Source: an uncultured Kiritimatiellota bacterium (GTDB lineage: Bacteria; Verrucomicrobiota; Kiritimatiellia; RFP12; UBA1067). Taken from it: 64,000 nt of DNA. The notes beneath the pieces are model-generated. The model saw only the letters and a program-made list of their open reading frames with translations, made no database searches and was not told the origin of the DNA. Position 1 is the first letter of the stretch. Each line of letters opens with the position of its first letter. The DNA lies in NCBI GenBank assembly GCA_934635385.1, contig CAKTZI010000007.1, positions 1-64,000 of the forward strand. Direction: 5' to 3'. Below, piece after piece: positions 33,455-41,671 of this stretch. The position numbers and the translations under genes were made by a program.

Positions 33455-36400
33455 TTATTTCTTGGCCGGCAGATCCGCCTTGGCCTGGTTCATGCAGTTT
33501 TGAATCGTCGTGCGCGCCTTTCCGTTCGGGAAGAAGTCGAGATACTGCTCGCCGTAGCGCATGACGAGATCGGCCTGGGCGGCCCCCATCTTCGAGAAGA
33601 GCGGCACGAGCGACGCATATGCGCGTTCGAGGTTCGCGAGCTCGCCCGGCTCCATCTTGTCGAACGGATGCGACTCCGTCGCGCCGTGCGACTGGATGAA
33701 CGCCTGGAACGTCGACGCCGCGCGCCCGCACGTCTCCTTCGCCTCCTCCTTGAGGCCCATCGCCTCCTCGGCGTTCATGCGGTCGACGAGCACGTCGCCG
33801 GAGAGGAGGTCGAGCTGATCCTGCTCCCACTGCGGCTTCTTCGCCCAGTACTGGCGCACCTTCTTGAGCGCGCCGATCGCCGCGCCGAAGCACTTGCCGC
33901 GCATGACGGCGTCCTTCTCCTGACGGCCCTGGTCGGACGCGACCTCGACGAGCATGAAGTTCGCGTCGGCCGCAATCGCCATGCGCGACATCTTCGGGTC
34001 GGCGAGGAAGCGGTCGAGCTGTTCGCGCGCCTCGGCGAGCGAGCCCTGCTTCCACGCGCTCTTCGCGAGGCCGAGCCGCGCCTTCGCGACGGTCGTCGCC
34101 GAGTTCGTCCCCGCGAGGCGGATCGCCTTCTCGAACGCCTGCCCCGCGAGATCCCAGCTCTTGCCGTCGATCAGCGCCTCGCCCGCGTTCACGAACTGGT
34201 TCGCCGTGTACGCGCCGTCCGTCCGCAGCATTTCGGCGTAGATCTCGGCGCCCTCGCGCTTCATGCCCATCTCGATGAGGTTCTTCGCGAGACGCGGCTT
34301 CGCGTTCTTCGCCTCGTCGGAGTCGGGATACTTCTGCGAGAGGCGGTCGAGCGCGTCCTTCGACTTCGCCATGTCGCCGAGCGCCGTGTAGATCGTGCCG
34401 AGGTCGACGTAGCAGGACTTCGCGTACTGGCCTTCGGGGTATTCCTTCACGTAGGCCTCGTAGCCGGCGGCCGCGCGCTTGCGGTAGGCCTCCAGGTTCT
34501 TCTCGGGACGGTTCATGCGCCGCCAGCAGACGCCGACCATGAACATCGCCGCCTCGCGCAGCTTCCGGTAGCTCGCGGCGTCCTCCTTCGTCGTCGTCGG
34601 GTCGGCGAGCGCGGCATCGGCCTCCTTCGCGAAGCCGGAGAAGTTCTTGATCGCGCGGATGATCTGCGCCGTGCCCTGCTTCTCGGCTTCCTCGACTTCG
34701 GCGGGATCCGTCTTCTCGGCCGCCGCCGCGAGAATCGCGAGTCCGTCCTTCTGGTACATCTGGGCGAGGTTGAACTGGGCCTGCAGACGGCGGAGTTTCA
34801 CCGTCTCGACCGCAAGGTACTTCGTCATGCTCTCGATCTCGGCCTTCTTGTCGCCGACCTTGCCGTAGCACGTCGAGAGCTGCGAAAGGGACGTCGCGTA
34901 GTGCGCCGAGTTCGTGTAGTATTCGCCGATCAGCTTCCAGAACTTGATCGCGTCGTCGTAGCGGCCGGCCTGCTGGCACTCGTTCGCCTTCGCGGCAGCC
35001 ATCGTGCCCGCGTTCGTGTGGCGGCGGTAGTTCGTGAAGAACTCGGTGTAGAGGCGGTCGGCGCGCGCCGGATTCCTGTACTGCGACTCCTTCGCCGCGA
35101 GGCGGATCGTCGCGTCGCCGGCGGCCATCATGAGGAGGCGGTCCTTGCTGCCCGCGAAGCGCTCGGCGAGGTAGCCCTCGACCGCGTCCGCGTTCAGGCG
35201 GTACTCGTCCTTCTTCTTCTGGTCCTTCGTCTGGAGGATGAGGTCAAGGTAGCTCGACGCGATGTTCTCGACGGCCATCACGGACTCCTTGATCTCCGGG
35301 TACTTCGCGAGCGCCTGGTAGTAGCCCTCGATCGCCGCCTCGTAGTCCTGCGCGAGGAACTTCTCGTTCGCGTCCGCAAACTGCCGCGCGCGCGCCTTCG
35401 CGATCTGCTCCGGCGTGATCTTGCACTTCACCTTCGCGTTGTACTTCGCCTTCGCGAACTCGCTCACCGCCTGGGCGAGGTCGCCCGCCTGCGGCGCCCA
35501 CGAGGAGGCCTCGTATTCGAGGAAGACCGTCTGGGCCATCGCGAACGCGCCCTTCGCGACCTGCCGCTTGCCGTTCTTGCCGCGCGGGCCGAACATGAGC
35601 GTCTTCACCTTCTCGTCGTCGCGCTTCGGCTTCTTGTACTCGGCCTGCGCCTCGTCCCACAGCATCTTCGCCTGGAGGAACATGCACTCCGGGAGCGGCG
35701 ACTGCTTCAGGAGCCCCATCTTGCCGTCGGGGTCGAACTGGACGATCTGCTCGTGGATCTCCTGCAGCTGGGGCTTGTACTCGTCGATGATCGCCGAGGC
35801 CTTGTCGAGGTCGCCCTTCATCTGCTCGATGTGGGCCTTCATCGAGACCGCGCGCCCGAAGTAGACCGGCTTCTCCAGCTGCCAGAGGAGCTTGTCGACG
35901 ATCTTCTCGGCCGCCTTCAGGCTCGCGTCGCGCGCCTTCTTCTGCTTCGGGTCGGCCTGCTGGTCGGCGAGCCGCAGGTAGAGGTCGACCGTCTCGCAGC
36001 CGAGGTTGCACCAGGCGTCGCTGCCCTGCTCCAGCTGGGAGAGGAGCGACTCGTAGCGCTGGGCCGCCTTCGCGTACTGCTTGTCGCCCGCGAGAAGCTG
36101 GCCGTAGGCGTAGCACGCCTCCAGGTAGAACTTGCGGATCTCGGCCGGCGGCTTCGCGAAGACCTTGAAGAACTCGTCGTAGATCTTCATGCACTCCGGC
36201 TTCTGGCCGCGCCCGAAGTAGTTGTTCGCCATCTCGAGGCGCGCCGCCCAGTACTTCGTCGACTTGCGGTCGGGCAGGGACGCGATCTTCTTCTCGGCCG
36301 CGTCGAACTGGCCAAGCGCGAGCATGCCGCGGATCTCGATCGCGAAGAAGCGCGCCTCGGACTCGGGCCACCTCTTCTTTGTCGCCTCGATCAGAGGCCC

Positions 36401-36571
36401 CGCGAGGTCGGGATACCCGTAGTTCACGAGGGCCTCGACATAGCTCATCTCGGCCTCAAGTTCGGGGTTCTCCTTCGGGGCTTCGGCCGCATTTGCGGCC
36501 TGTTCCTCGGCGAAGAGCGGCGACGTCGCAAACGCCGCCAGTGCGATGATTGTAGAAACCTTGGATGTCAT
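33455..36571 (-). CDS. large exported TPR-repeat protein
   Basis: A 1038-aa protein with a signal peptide (MTSKVSTIIALAAFATSPLFA) followed almost wholly by tetratricopeptide-type helix pairs, for example QYAKAAQRYESLLSQLEQGS, YEAAIEGYYQALAKYPEI and GDMAKSKDALDRLSQKYPDS. It heads the cluster TPR, small exported protein, ExbB, ExbD, ExbD and toroid. TPR proteins next to ExbBD occur in other Gram-negative groups and are thought to work in the periplasm as adaptors. A promoter with TTGCAT and TATAAT (36581-36610) ends 9 nt before the ATG, so the mRNA is nearly leaderless. A later helical stretch (EEAEKQGTAQIIRA) is not typical TPR. Confidence 0.75.
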   Translation of the reverse strand: MTSKVSTIIALAAFATSPLFAEEQAANAAEAPKENPELEAEMSYVEALVNYGYPDLAGPLIEATKKRWPESEARFFAIEIRGMLALGQFDAAEKKIASLPDRKSTKYWAARLEMANNYFGRGQKPECMKIYDEFFKVFAKPPAEIRKFYLEACYAYGQLLAGDKQYAKAAQRYESLLSQLEQGSDAWCNLGCETVDLYLRLADQQADPKQKKARDASLKAAEKIVDKLLWQLEKPVYFGRAVSMKAHIEQMKGDLDKASAIIDEYKPQLQEIHEQIVQFDPDGKMGLLKQSPLPECMFLQAKMLWDEAQAEYKKPKRDDEKVKTLMFGPRGKNGKRQVAKGAFAMAQTVFLEYEASSWAPQAGDLAQAVSEFAKAKYNAKVKCKITPEQIAKARARQFADANEKFLAQDYEAAIEGYYQALAKYPEIKESVMAVENIASSYLDLILQTKDQKKKDEYRLNADAVEGYLAERFAGSKDRLLMMAAGDATIRLAAKESQYRNPARADRLYTEFFTNYRRHTNAGTMAAAKANECQQAGRYDDAIKFWKLIGEYYTNSAHYATSLSQLSTCYGKVGDKKAEIESMTKYLAVETVKLRRLQAQFNLAQMYQKDGLAILAAAAEKTDPAEVEEAEKQGTAQIIRAIKNFSGFAKEADAALADPTTTKEDAASYRKLREAAMFMVGVCWRRMNRPEKNLEAYRKRAAAGYEAYVKEYPEGQYAKSCYVDLGTIYTALGDMAKSKDALDRLSQKYPDSDEAKNAKPRLAKNLIEMGMKREGAEIYAEMLRTDGAYTANQFVNAGEALIDGKSWDLAGQAFEKAIRLAGTNSATTVAKARLGLAKSAWKQGSLAEAREQLDRFLADPKMSRMAIAADANFMLVEVASDQGRQEKDAVMRGKCFGAAIGALKKVRQYWAKKPQWEQDQLDLLSGDVLVDRMNAEEAMGLKEEAKETCGRAASTFQAFIQSHGATESHPFDKMEPGELANLERAYASLVPLFSKMGAAQADLVMRYGEQYLDFFPNGKARTTIQNCMNQAKADLPAKK

Positions 36572-36580
36572 GGTGTGATG

Positions 36581-36610
36581 ATTATACTACATTTTGTGTC
36601 CGAAATGCAA
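36581..36610 (-). promoter_or_regulatory. promoter of the TPR/ExbBD cluster
   Basis: TTGCAT (36605-36610), 18-bp spacer and TATAAT (36581-36586), with 9 nt from the -10 to the ATG at 36571. Expected leader is 0-4 nt. Confidence 0.75.
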
Positions 36611-36665
36611 GCGACACCGGGGCCGTACCTCTTGCGCCCACCATCTCCCAGCCGCCGCCTTGCGG

Positions 36666-37889
36666 CTACGGCATCAGCCGCCGGAGCGAGGCGAACTGCG
36701 CGAAGAAGCCGGGATACGATTTCGCCGCACAGGCCGTATCGTCGATTTCGACAGGGGCGTCCGCCACGGTCGCGCCCACGGCAATCGACATTGCGATGCG
36801 GTGGTCGGCAAATGAGCGGAACGCGCCGCCCGTGAGCGGAGCCATCCGTCCATGCACGACAAAAGCCTCTTCCGAAACGGTCGTCTCGACACCGAAGCGC
36901 GTCAGCACGTCCGTCATCGCGGCCACGCGATCCGACTCCTTGAGACGCAACCGCCGAATGCCCGTGAAGCGCGTTGCGCCCGTACGCCTCGCCGCGACGA
37001 CCGTCAGGACGGGGAAGATGTCGGGACAGGCATCGATGTCAATCGTCACGTCGTCCACGCGAGCAAAGTCCTTCAGAATCCTGACAATGGCACGGTCGGG
37101 CTGACGTGAGTCCGCCGACAGGCCCGCCTCACAGGCGTCCGTCAGGCGAATCGCATTGCCGAACGCATTCATCGCGAGCGGAAACGCCGCGCCCGACCAG
37201 TCCGTCTCAATGTGCGGGCCGTCCACTGGCGCGCGAAACCGCTGATGACCCGCCACGCGAAAGCCCGTCGCCGTCTCGTCGATGACGACGCCATAGGCAC
37301 GCAGGACGTCCAGCGTCATGTCGACGTAGCCGCGCGAGGCGAGCGGCGAGGTCAGGCGAATCTCGGAATCGCCGGCCAGCAGCGGCAAGGCGAGGAGCAG
37401 CCCGCTCACGAACTGCGAAGAGACGTCGCCGGGCAGTACCTGAACGCCCGGTTCGAGTTTCGCGTAGTCGATCTGCGGACGTGTCGCGAGTCGGCCTTTC
37501 ATCACCCAGTTCGGCGTCACGCCGAGCGCGGCGACGACCGGGCCCAAAAGCCGCCGCGTCGTTCCCGACTCGCCGCAGTCTAGCGTCACGGGCAGCCCCC
37601 CGATACCCTGTGTGCCCGTGTCCCGTGTGCGCGGCGTTTCCCGTGCCTCCTTGTCCCGTGCGCGCGGCGTTTCCCGTGCCTCCTTGTCCCGTGCGCGCGG
37701 CGCAAGCCGTGCGTCGAGTGCCGTCAGGCATCGCTTCGTCGCGCAAATGTCGTCGCAGTCTTCGGCGATCGGCGCCAGACACGCCGTACGCCCCGCGAGA
37801 AACTCGGCGATCAGCACGCGGTGCGCGTGCGATTTCGAGACGGGCACCGTCATCGTGCCGCGCCGCAGACCGGGTTCGAGTCGGGTCAC
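36666..37889 (-). CDS. aroA: 3-phosphoshikimate 1-carboxyvinyltransferase (EPSP synthase)
   Basis: A 407-aa enzyme that transfers enolpyruvate from PEP to shikimate-3-phosphate. It starts with GTG overlapping the aroKB stop (GTGA). Motifs: VPVSKSHAHRVLIAEFLAG, LDCGESGTTRRLL, SSQFVSGLLLALPLL, ETDWSGAAFPLA, DIFPVLTVVAA, RLKESDRVAAM and FRSFADHRIAMS. Residues about 62-94 are an insert of 11-residue repeats (ARDKEARETPR) encoded by a 33-bp tandem repeat and lie between the first two substrate-binding motifs. The core motifs are intact, so activity is expected. Last gene of the shikimate cluster. Confidence 0.95.
   Translation of the reverse strand: MTRLEPGLRRGTMTVPVSKSHAHRVLIAEFLAGRTACLAPIAEDCDDICATKRCLTALDARLAPRARDKEARETPRARDKEARETPRTRDTGTQGIGGLPVTLDCGESGTTRRLLGPVVAALGVTPNWVMKGRLATRPQIDYAKLEPGVQVLPGDVSSQFVSGLLLALPLLAGDSEIRLTSPLASRGYVDMTLDVLRAYGVVIDETATGFRVAGHQRFRAPVDGPHIETDWSGAAFPLAMNAFGNAIRLTDACEAGLSADSRQPDRAIVRILKDFARVDDVTIDIDACPDIFPVLTVVAARRTGATRFTGIRRLRLKESDRVAAMTDVLTRFGVETTVSEEAFVVHGRMAPLTGGAFRSFADHRIAMSIAVGATVADAPVEIDDTACAAKSYPGFFAQFASLRRLMP
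37621..37703. repeat. 33-bp tandem repeat (2.5 copies) inside aroA
   Basis: Units at 37621-37653 and 37654-37686, with a partial third to 37703. The unit length is a multiple of three and encodes ARDKEARETPR. Confidence 0.9.
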
Positions 37890-39421
37890 AGGGCCTCCTT
37901 TTCGAGGTCAATCGGCACGGCGCGCACGTCGCCCCAACCGCACGGCAACGCAAACGTGACGACCGCGCCCGCGCGCTTCTTGTCGCCCTTCATGAGCGGC
38001 ACAAGCGCAGCGAGGGACAGGCCCCTCGGCAACGCCGTCGGCAGCCCCACTGCGGCAAACCGCGCCGCCAGCTCGTCCGGCCACCCCGCTGGGGACAGAC
38101 CCCGGCGCGCCGCAATCCGCGCCTCCTCGACGCACCCAATCGCCACGGCCGAGCCATGCGAAACCGCGTAGTTCGTCGCCTTTTCGATTGCGTGGGCGAC
38201 CGTGTGCCCGCAGTTGAGCAGAAGTCGCCGCCCCAGCCGCTCGAACGGGTCTTCACGGACGATTCCGACCTTGACGGCGAGATTTCGCGCGATTTCAGCC
38301 GCTTTTGGCACGTTTTCTGAAGTTTCGCCGGGGACAGGCCCCGTTTCTTGGGGGAAGCAGTTGCAAAACCCCGGTCGCGACAAGCGCGACCCTCCCGTAT
38401 CTTCGCAAGATCGCAAAAATCCGGCGTTTTTCGGGAGGGACGGGCTTGTCCCGTCCGCAACCGCGAAGGTTTTGCAACTGCCTCGGGGGGCTGTCCCCAC
38501 GGAAATGATCTCGTGCTTGATCATTTCGGCCTTGCCGTCGCGCAACGTCGCGGGCGGCAACGTCGCGAGCAACGCGACGTCGATGACGACGAGCTTCGGC
38601 GCGTGGAACGCCCCGGCGAGATTCTTGCCCTCCGGCAGATCGCACCCCGTCTTCCCTCCTGTCGAGGCGTCCACCATCGACAGCAAAGTCGTCGGCACGT
38701 TGATCCAGTCGATTCCGCGCATCCACGTCGCCGCCGCGAACCCCGTGAGGTCCCCCGTCACGCCGCCGCCAAGCGCCGCCACCGTGTCACGGCGACCGAG
38801 GCCCGCACGGGCGAACGCGCCCCAGAGCGACGTCACCGTGCCGATTGTCTTGTGCTGTTCGCCAGACGGAATCGTCGCAATCGGATCGATGCCCAGTTTC
38901 TCCGCCCACAGGGAGGCCACGGTCGCGTCCGCCACAACGGGACGCCCCGCCAAGAAGACGCGCGCGAGCCCCTCGCCGCAGAGGACAAGCGAATCGCCAA
39001 GGTCGAACCATCCCGCGATGCGGTTCGGAAACGAGGCGTAATGCGCCGCGCGCTCCCTCGCCCGGTCACCCAGCGGACGCATCCCCTGCGCCGCGCCGAG
39101 ACGGCGCGCGAGCTCGTCGTCCGACGGCGTGTCAAGGCAAATCACCGTTCCCGTCTTTTCGCAGAACGCGCGGTTGGCCTCCCGCAACAGCGTGCCGCCG
39201 CCGAGGGCGACGACGCCCGCGTCCCTGATCTGGGTCAGCGTCTGCGCTTCGAGATCGCGAAACGCGGCTTCGCCCTGCGTCGCGAAGATTTCGGGGATGG
39301 TCTGGCCGGCGACCCGGACGATCTCCGCGTCAAGGTCGACAAACGAAACGCCAAGCGCCGTCGCGAGACGGCGTCCGAGCGTGGTCTTGCCCGAAGCGGG
39401 CGCTCCTGTGAGAAAAATCAT
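37886..39421 (-). CDS. aroKB: bifunctional shikimate kinase / 3-dehydroquinate synthase
   Basis: A 511-aa fusion. Residues about 1-145 are shikimate kinase with P-loop GAPASGKTT, DLDAEI, GEAAFRDLE and GGGTLL. About 160-511 are dehydroquinate synthase with SGEQHKT, GGGVTGDLTGFAAATWMRG, VPTTLLSMVDASTGGKTG, GKNLAGAFHAP, KAEMIKHEII and the metal ligands E299, H406 (CGHTVAH) and H422 (SHG). Residues about 307-366 are foreign: a 169-bp palindromic element (38330-38498) is read through in frame and replaces the usual short helical segment after AEMIKHEII. Another short element encodes RGLSPAG near residue 440. The enzyme would supply steps two and five of the pathway. Folding around the insert is plausible because it is a surface loop. 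Confidence 0.9.
   Translation of the reverse strand: MIFLTGAPASGKTTLGRRLATALGVSFVDLDAEIVRVAGQTIPEIFATQGEAAFRDLEAQTLTQIRDAGVVALGGGTLLREANRAFCEKTGTVICLDTPSDDELARRLGAAQGMRPLGDRARERAAHYASFPNRIAGWFDLGDSLVLCGEGLARVFLAGRPVVADATVASLWAEKLGIDPIATIPSGEQHKTIGTVTSLWGAFARAGLGRRDTVAALGGGVTGDLTGFAAATWMRGIDWINVPTTLLSMVDASTGGKTGCDLPEGKNLAGAFHAPKLVVIDVALLATLPPATLRDGKAEMIKHEIISVGTAPRGSCKTFAVADGTSPSLPKNAGFLRSCEDTGGSRLSRPGFCNCFPQETGPVPGETSENVPKAAEIARNLAVKVGIVREDPFERLGRRLLLNCGHTVAHAIEKATNYAVSHGSAVAIGCVEEARIAARRGLSPAGWPDELAARFAAVGLPTALPRGLSLAALVPLMKGDKKRAGAVVTFALPCGWGDVRAVPIDLEKEAL
38092..38104. repeat. single GGGGACAGACCCC element in aroKB
   Basis: One copy, in frame, encoding part of GLSPAGWP on the coding strand. 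Confidence 0.85.
38330..38498. mobile_element. 169-bp REPIN/MITE-like palindromic element inside aroKB
   Basis: The ends are inverted copies of the short family: GGGGACAGGCCCC (38330-38342) and GGGGGGCTGTCCCC (38485-38498). Inside, a perfect 14-bp inverted repeat, GCAGTTGCAAAACC (38357-38370) and GGTTTTGCAACTGC (38468-38481), flanks two opposed CGGGAGGG-tagged hairpins. There is no room for a transposase, so it is non-autonomous. No target duplication is evident. Confidence 0.75.
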
Positions 39422-39428
39422 GCGGCGT

Positions 39429-39437
39429 ATTATACCA
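39429..39437 (-). promoter_or_regulatory. extended -10 promoter before aroKB
   Basis: TGGTATAAT on minus, with 7 nt between the hexamer (39429-39434) and the ATG at 39421. It lies in the 34-bp gap after aroCDE and suggests a leaderless internal start. Confidence 0.6.
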
Positions 39438-39455
39438 AAGTTGACGGAGCGTCCG

Positions 39456-41657
39456 TCACACGCCCCAGATGCGCCGCTGTTCGCGGGCCTGCGCCTGGAG
39501 CATCGAGAAGCCGTTCTCGACGCGGCAGCCCGCCGCCGCCGCGCGCGCGAGGAGCGGCGTCACCTCCGGCACGTAGCCGAGGTCGTAGACAAGCTCCTTG
39601 CCCGAAAAGGCGTAGTCGGGAATCGGATCGGCCGGCGTCGCGTTGATCAGGATGTCGAAGCCCGGACGCGGCGTCCGCCGGTGGAAGACCTCGAACCGCA
39701 CGCCGAGCGCGCGGAGCGCGACCTTCACGGCCTGCGCCGCGCCGCCGTCGCCGAGAACCGCCGCCGTCTTGCCGCGCACGTCGCCCGCAAAGGCGACCAG
39801 CGCCTCGGAAAAGCCCGCGACGTCCGTGTTGGAGCCGACGTACTTGCCGGCCACAAGCGTGACCGTGTTGACCGCGCCGACCTTCTTCGCCAGCGGGTCG
39901 ATGCGGTCGAGGAGCGGCATGATCGCCTGCTTGTGCGGAATCGTGACGGCAAGCCCCTTCATCCCCATCGCCTTCATGAAGTCGAGGGCCTCTTGCGCCG
40001 TCTGGGACGGGAACGGCACCATCACCGCGTCCTCGTCCTCGGCGGCGAACGCGGCGTTGTGCAGTTCGGGCGAGCGCGTCTTCTTGAGCGGCCAGCCCGT
40101 CACGCCGTAGAGCGCGGCATCGCGCGTCACCGCGCGGAAGCGGTACGTCCGCACCAGCTCCTCCGGCGAGATGTGGCCGATCGCCTCCAGCCCGCCGACC
40201 GAGCAGTACGTCCAGAGCGAATGCGTCCGCCCCGCGAGGACGCGCGAGGCAAGCCCCTGCGCCCCCATCGCGAGCGTGACGTGCGGCACGTCCGTCAGGT
40301 CTTTCGTCTCCGCGAAGAGCCGCGCGACGTCCGCCATCGACTTCGGCTGGAACGCGACCTTGGCAATCGCGCCCGCCTTTCCCGACAGCGCACGGCATTT
40401 CGCCGGCAGGTTCTTCACGGGCCCCTTGAAGTTGTGCACGGGGTTGATGAGCCGTCCGTCCGACAGCACCGTGTGGTCGATGTCCTGCGTGAAGATGACC
40501 GGCACGCCCTTCGGAAGGAGTTTCGGAAACTCTTTCGCCCGCGCGCGTTCGGACGGCTTCAGGAGGTCGATGCGCAGCTCGACCATGTCCGTAAAATAGC
40601 GTTGTGAAGCGTACTGCGCCAAGTCCTCCGCGAGCGTCTTGCCCGTCAACGTGAGGCAGATGCGCGGGCGCGCCGCCTCGTCCGCAAGAATCGCGTCCGC
40701 CAGCACGAACGCCGCCGCCGCCTCGACGACCGGCACGGCGCGGCGCACGATGCACGGGTCGTGGCGGCCCTTCATCGCGAGCCGCGCGGGCTTCATCGTC
40801 GCGAGGTCGACCGACCGCTGTTCCCGGTAGATCGTCGGCGTCGGCCGCAGCGCGACATGGAACGTGACGGGCATGCCGCTCGTGCGACCGCCGAGGATGC
40901 CGCCCTGCCGGTTCGTCTTCGTGCGCACACCGTCCTTGCCGACGACAAAGGCGTCGTTGAATGCGCTGCCGAGGAGATCCGGCGCACGAAGCCCGTCGCC
41001 GAAGCTCACGGCCTTCACGCCGGGAATCGCGAAGAGCGCGGCGGAGAGCTCCGATTCGAGTCCGTCGAAGAGCGCGCCGCCCAATCCCGGCGGCAGTCCC
41101 GTCACCGTGCCGCCGACCCAGCCGCCGACGGAATCGCCCGCGTCGCGCGCCGCCTCGATTTCGCGCACCATCTGCCGTTCGCCCGTCTGGCCGTGGATCG
41201 ACTCGACGGACGCCGTGACCTCGATGCCGCGCGCCGCGAGGAGCTGCTTGCAGAGCCCGCCCACCGCGCAGACGGCCGCCGTGAGGCGTCCCGAGTTCTT
41301 GCCGCCGCCCGTCGGGATGACGCCCGTCTCGACCCACTGGCCGAAGTCCGCGTGGCCGGGACGCGGCACCGTGCGCGCCGTGCCGTAGTCGCGCGGCCGC
41401 GCGTCGGCGTTCGCAATCTCGCCGCAGACCGTCCCGCCGGTCGTGACGCCGCCCGCGACGCCCGACGTGAAGACGACGGCATCCGTCTCGCGCCGCTGGG
41501 TCGACAGCCGGTCGCGGCCCGGCGCACGCCGCTCCATGAACGCCGCGAGGGCCGCCGCATCGACGGCGAAGCCCTTCGGGAACCCTTCCAGCGAAAACCG
41601 GATCGCGCGCGCATGCGATGCGCCGCGCACCTCAAGCTTCAAGCATTTTCCGAACAT
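39456..41657 (-). CDS. aroCDE: chorismate synthase / 3-dehydroquinate dehydratase / shikimate dehydrogenase triple fusion
   Basis: A 733-aa chain covering three shikimate steps. Residues about 1-328 are chorismate synthase: RGASHARAI (the usual GESHG has lost its Glu), RRAPGRDRLSTQRRETD, GGKNSGRLTAAVCAVGGL and GRHDPCIVRRAVPVVEA. About 331-510 are type I dehydroquinase: CLTLTGKTLAEDL, MVELRIDLL, PVHNF with catalytic His about 408, and IAKVAF with Schiff-base Lys about 433. About 513-733 are shikimate dehydrogenase: YGVTGWPLKKTRSPELHN, VTIPHK (K576), NTDVAGF (D612), nucleotide-binding LGDGGAAQA and INATP. No stop or frameshift separates the parts. The start at 41657 gives the canonical chorismate-synthase N-terminus 14 nt after ruvA; the longer open frame is rejected. 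Confidence 0.93.
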   Translation of the reverse strand: MFGKCLKLEVRGASHARAIRFSLEGFPKGFAVDAAALAAFMERRAPGRDRLSTQRRETDAVVFTSGVAGGVTTGGTVCGEIANADARPRDYGTARTVPRPGHADFGQWVETGVIPTGGGKNSGRLTAAVCAVGGLCKQLLAARGIEVTASVESIHGQTGERQMVREIEAARDAGDSVGGWVGGTVTGLPPGLGGALFDGLESELSAALFAIPGVKAVSFGDGLRAPDLLGSAFNDAFVVGKDGVRTKTNRQGGILGGRTSGMPVTFHVALRPTPTIYREQRSVDLATMKPARLAMKGRHDPCIVRRAVPVVEAAAAFVLADAILADEAARPRICLTLTGKTLAEDLAQYASQRYFTDMVELRIDLLKPSERARAKEFPKLLPKGVPVIFTQDIDHTVLSDGRLINPVHNFKGPVKNLPAKCRALSGKAGAIAKVAFQPKSMADVARLFAETKDLTDVPHVTLAMGAQGLASRVLAGRTHSLWTYCSVGGLEAIGHISPEELVRTYRFRAVTRDAALYGVTGWPLKKTRSPELHNAAFAAEDEDAVMVPFPSQTAQEALDFMKAMGMKGLAVTIPHKQAIMPLLDRIDPLAKKVGAVNTVTLVAGKYVGSNTDVAGFSEALVAFAGDVRGKTAAVLGDGGAAQAVKVALRALGVRFEVFHRRTPRPGFDILINATPADPIPDYAFSGKELVYDLGYVPEVTPLLARAAAAGCRVENGFSMLQAQAREQRRIWGV

Positions 41658-41671
41658 CTTTCCCTCTTCCG

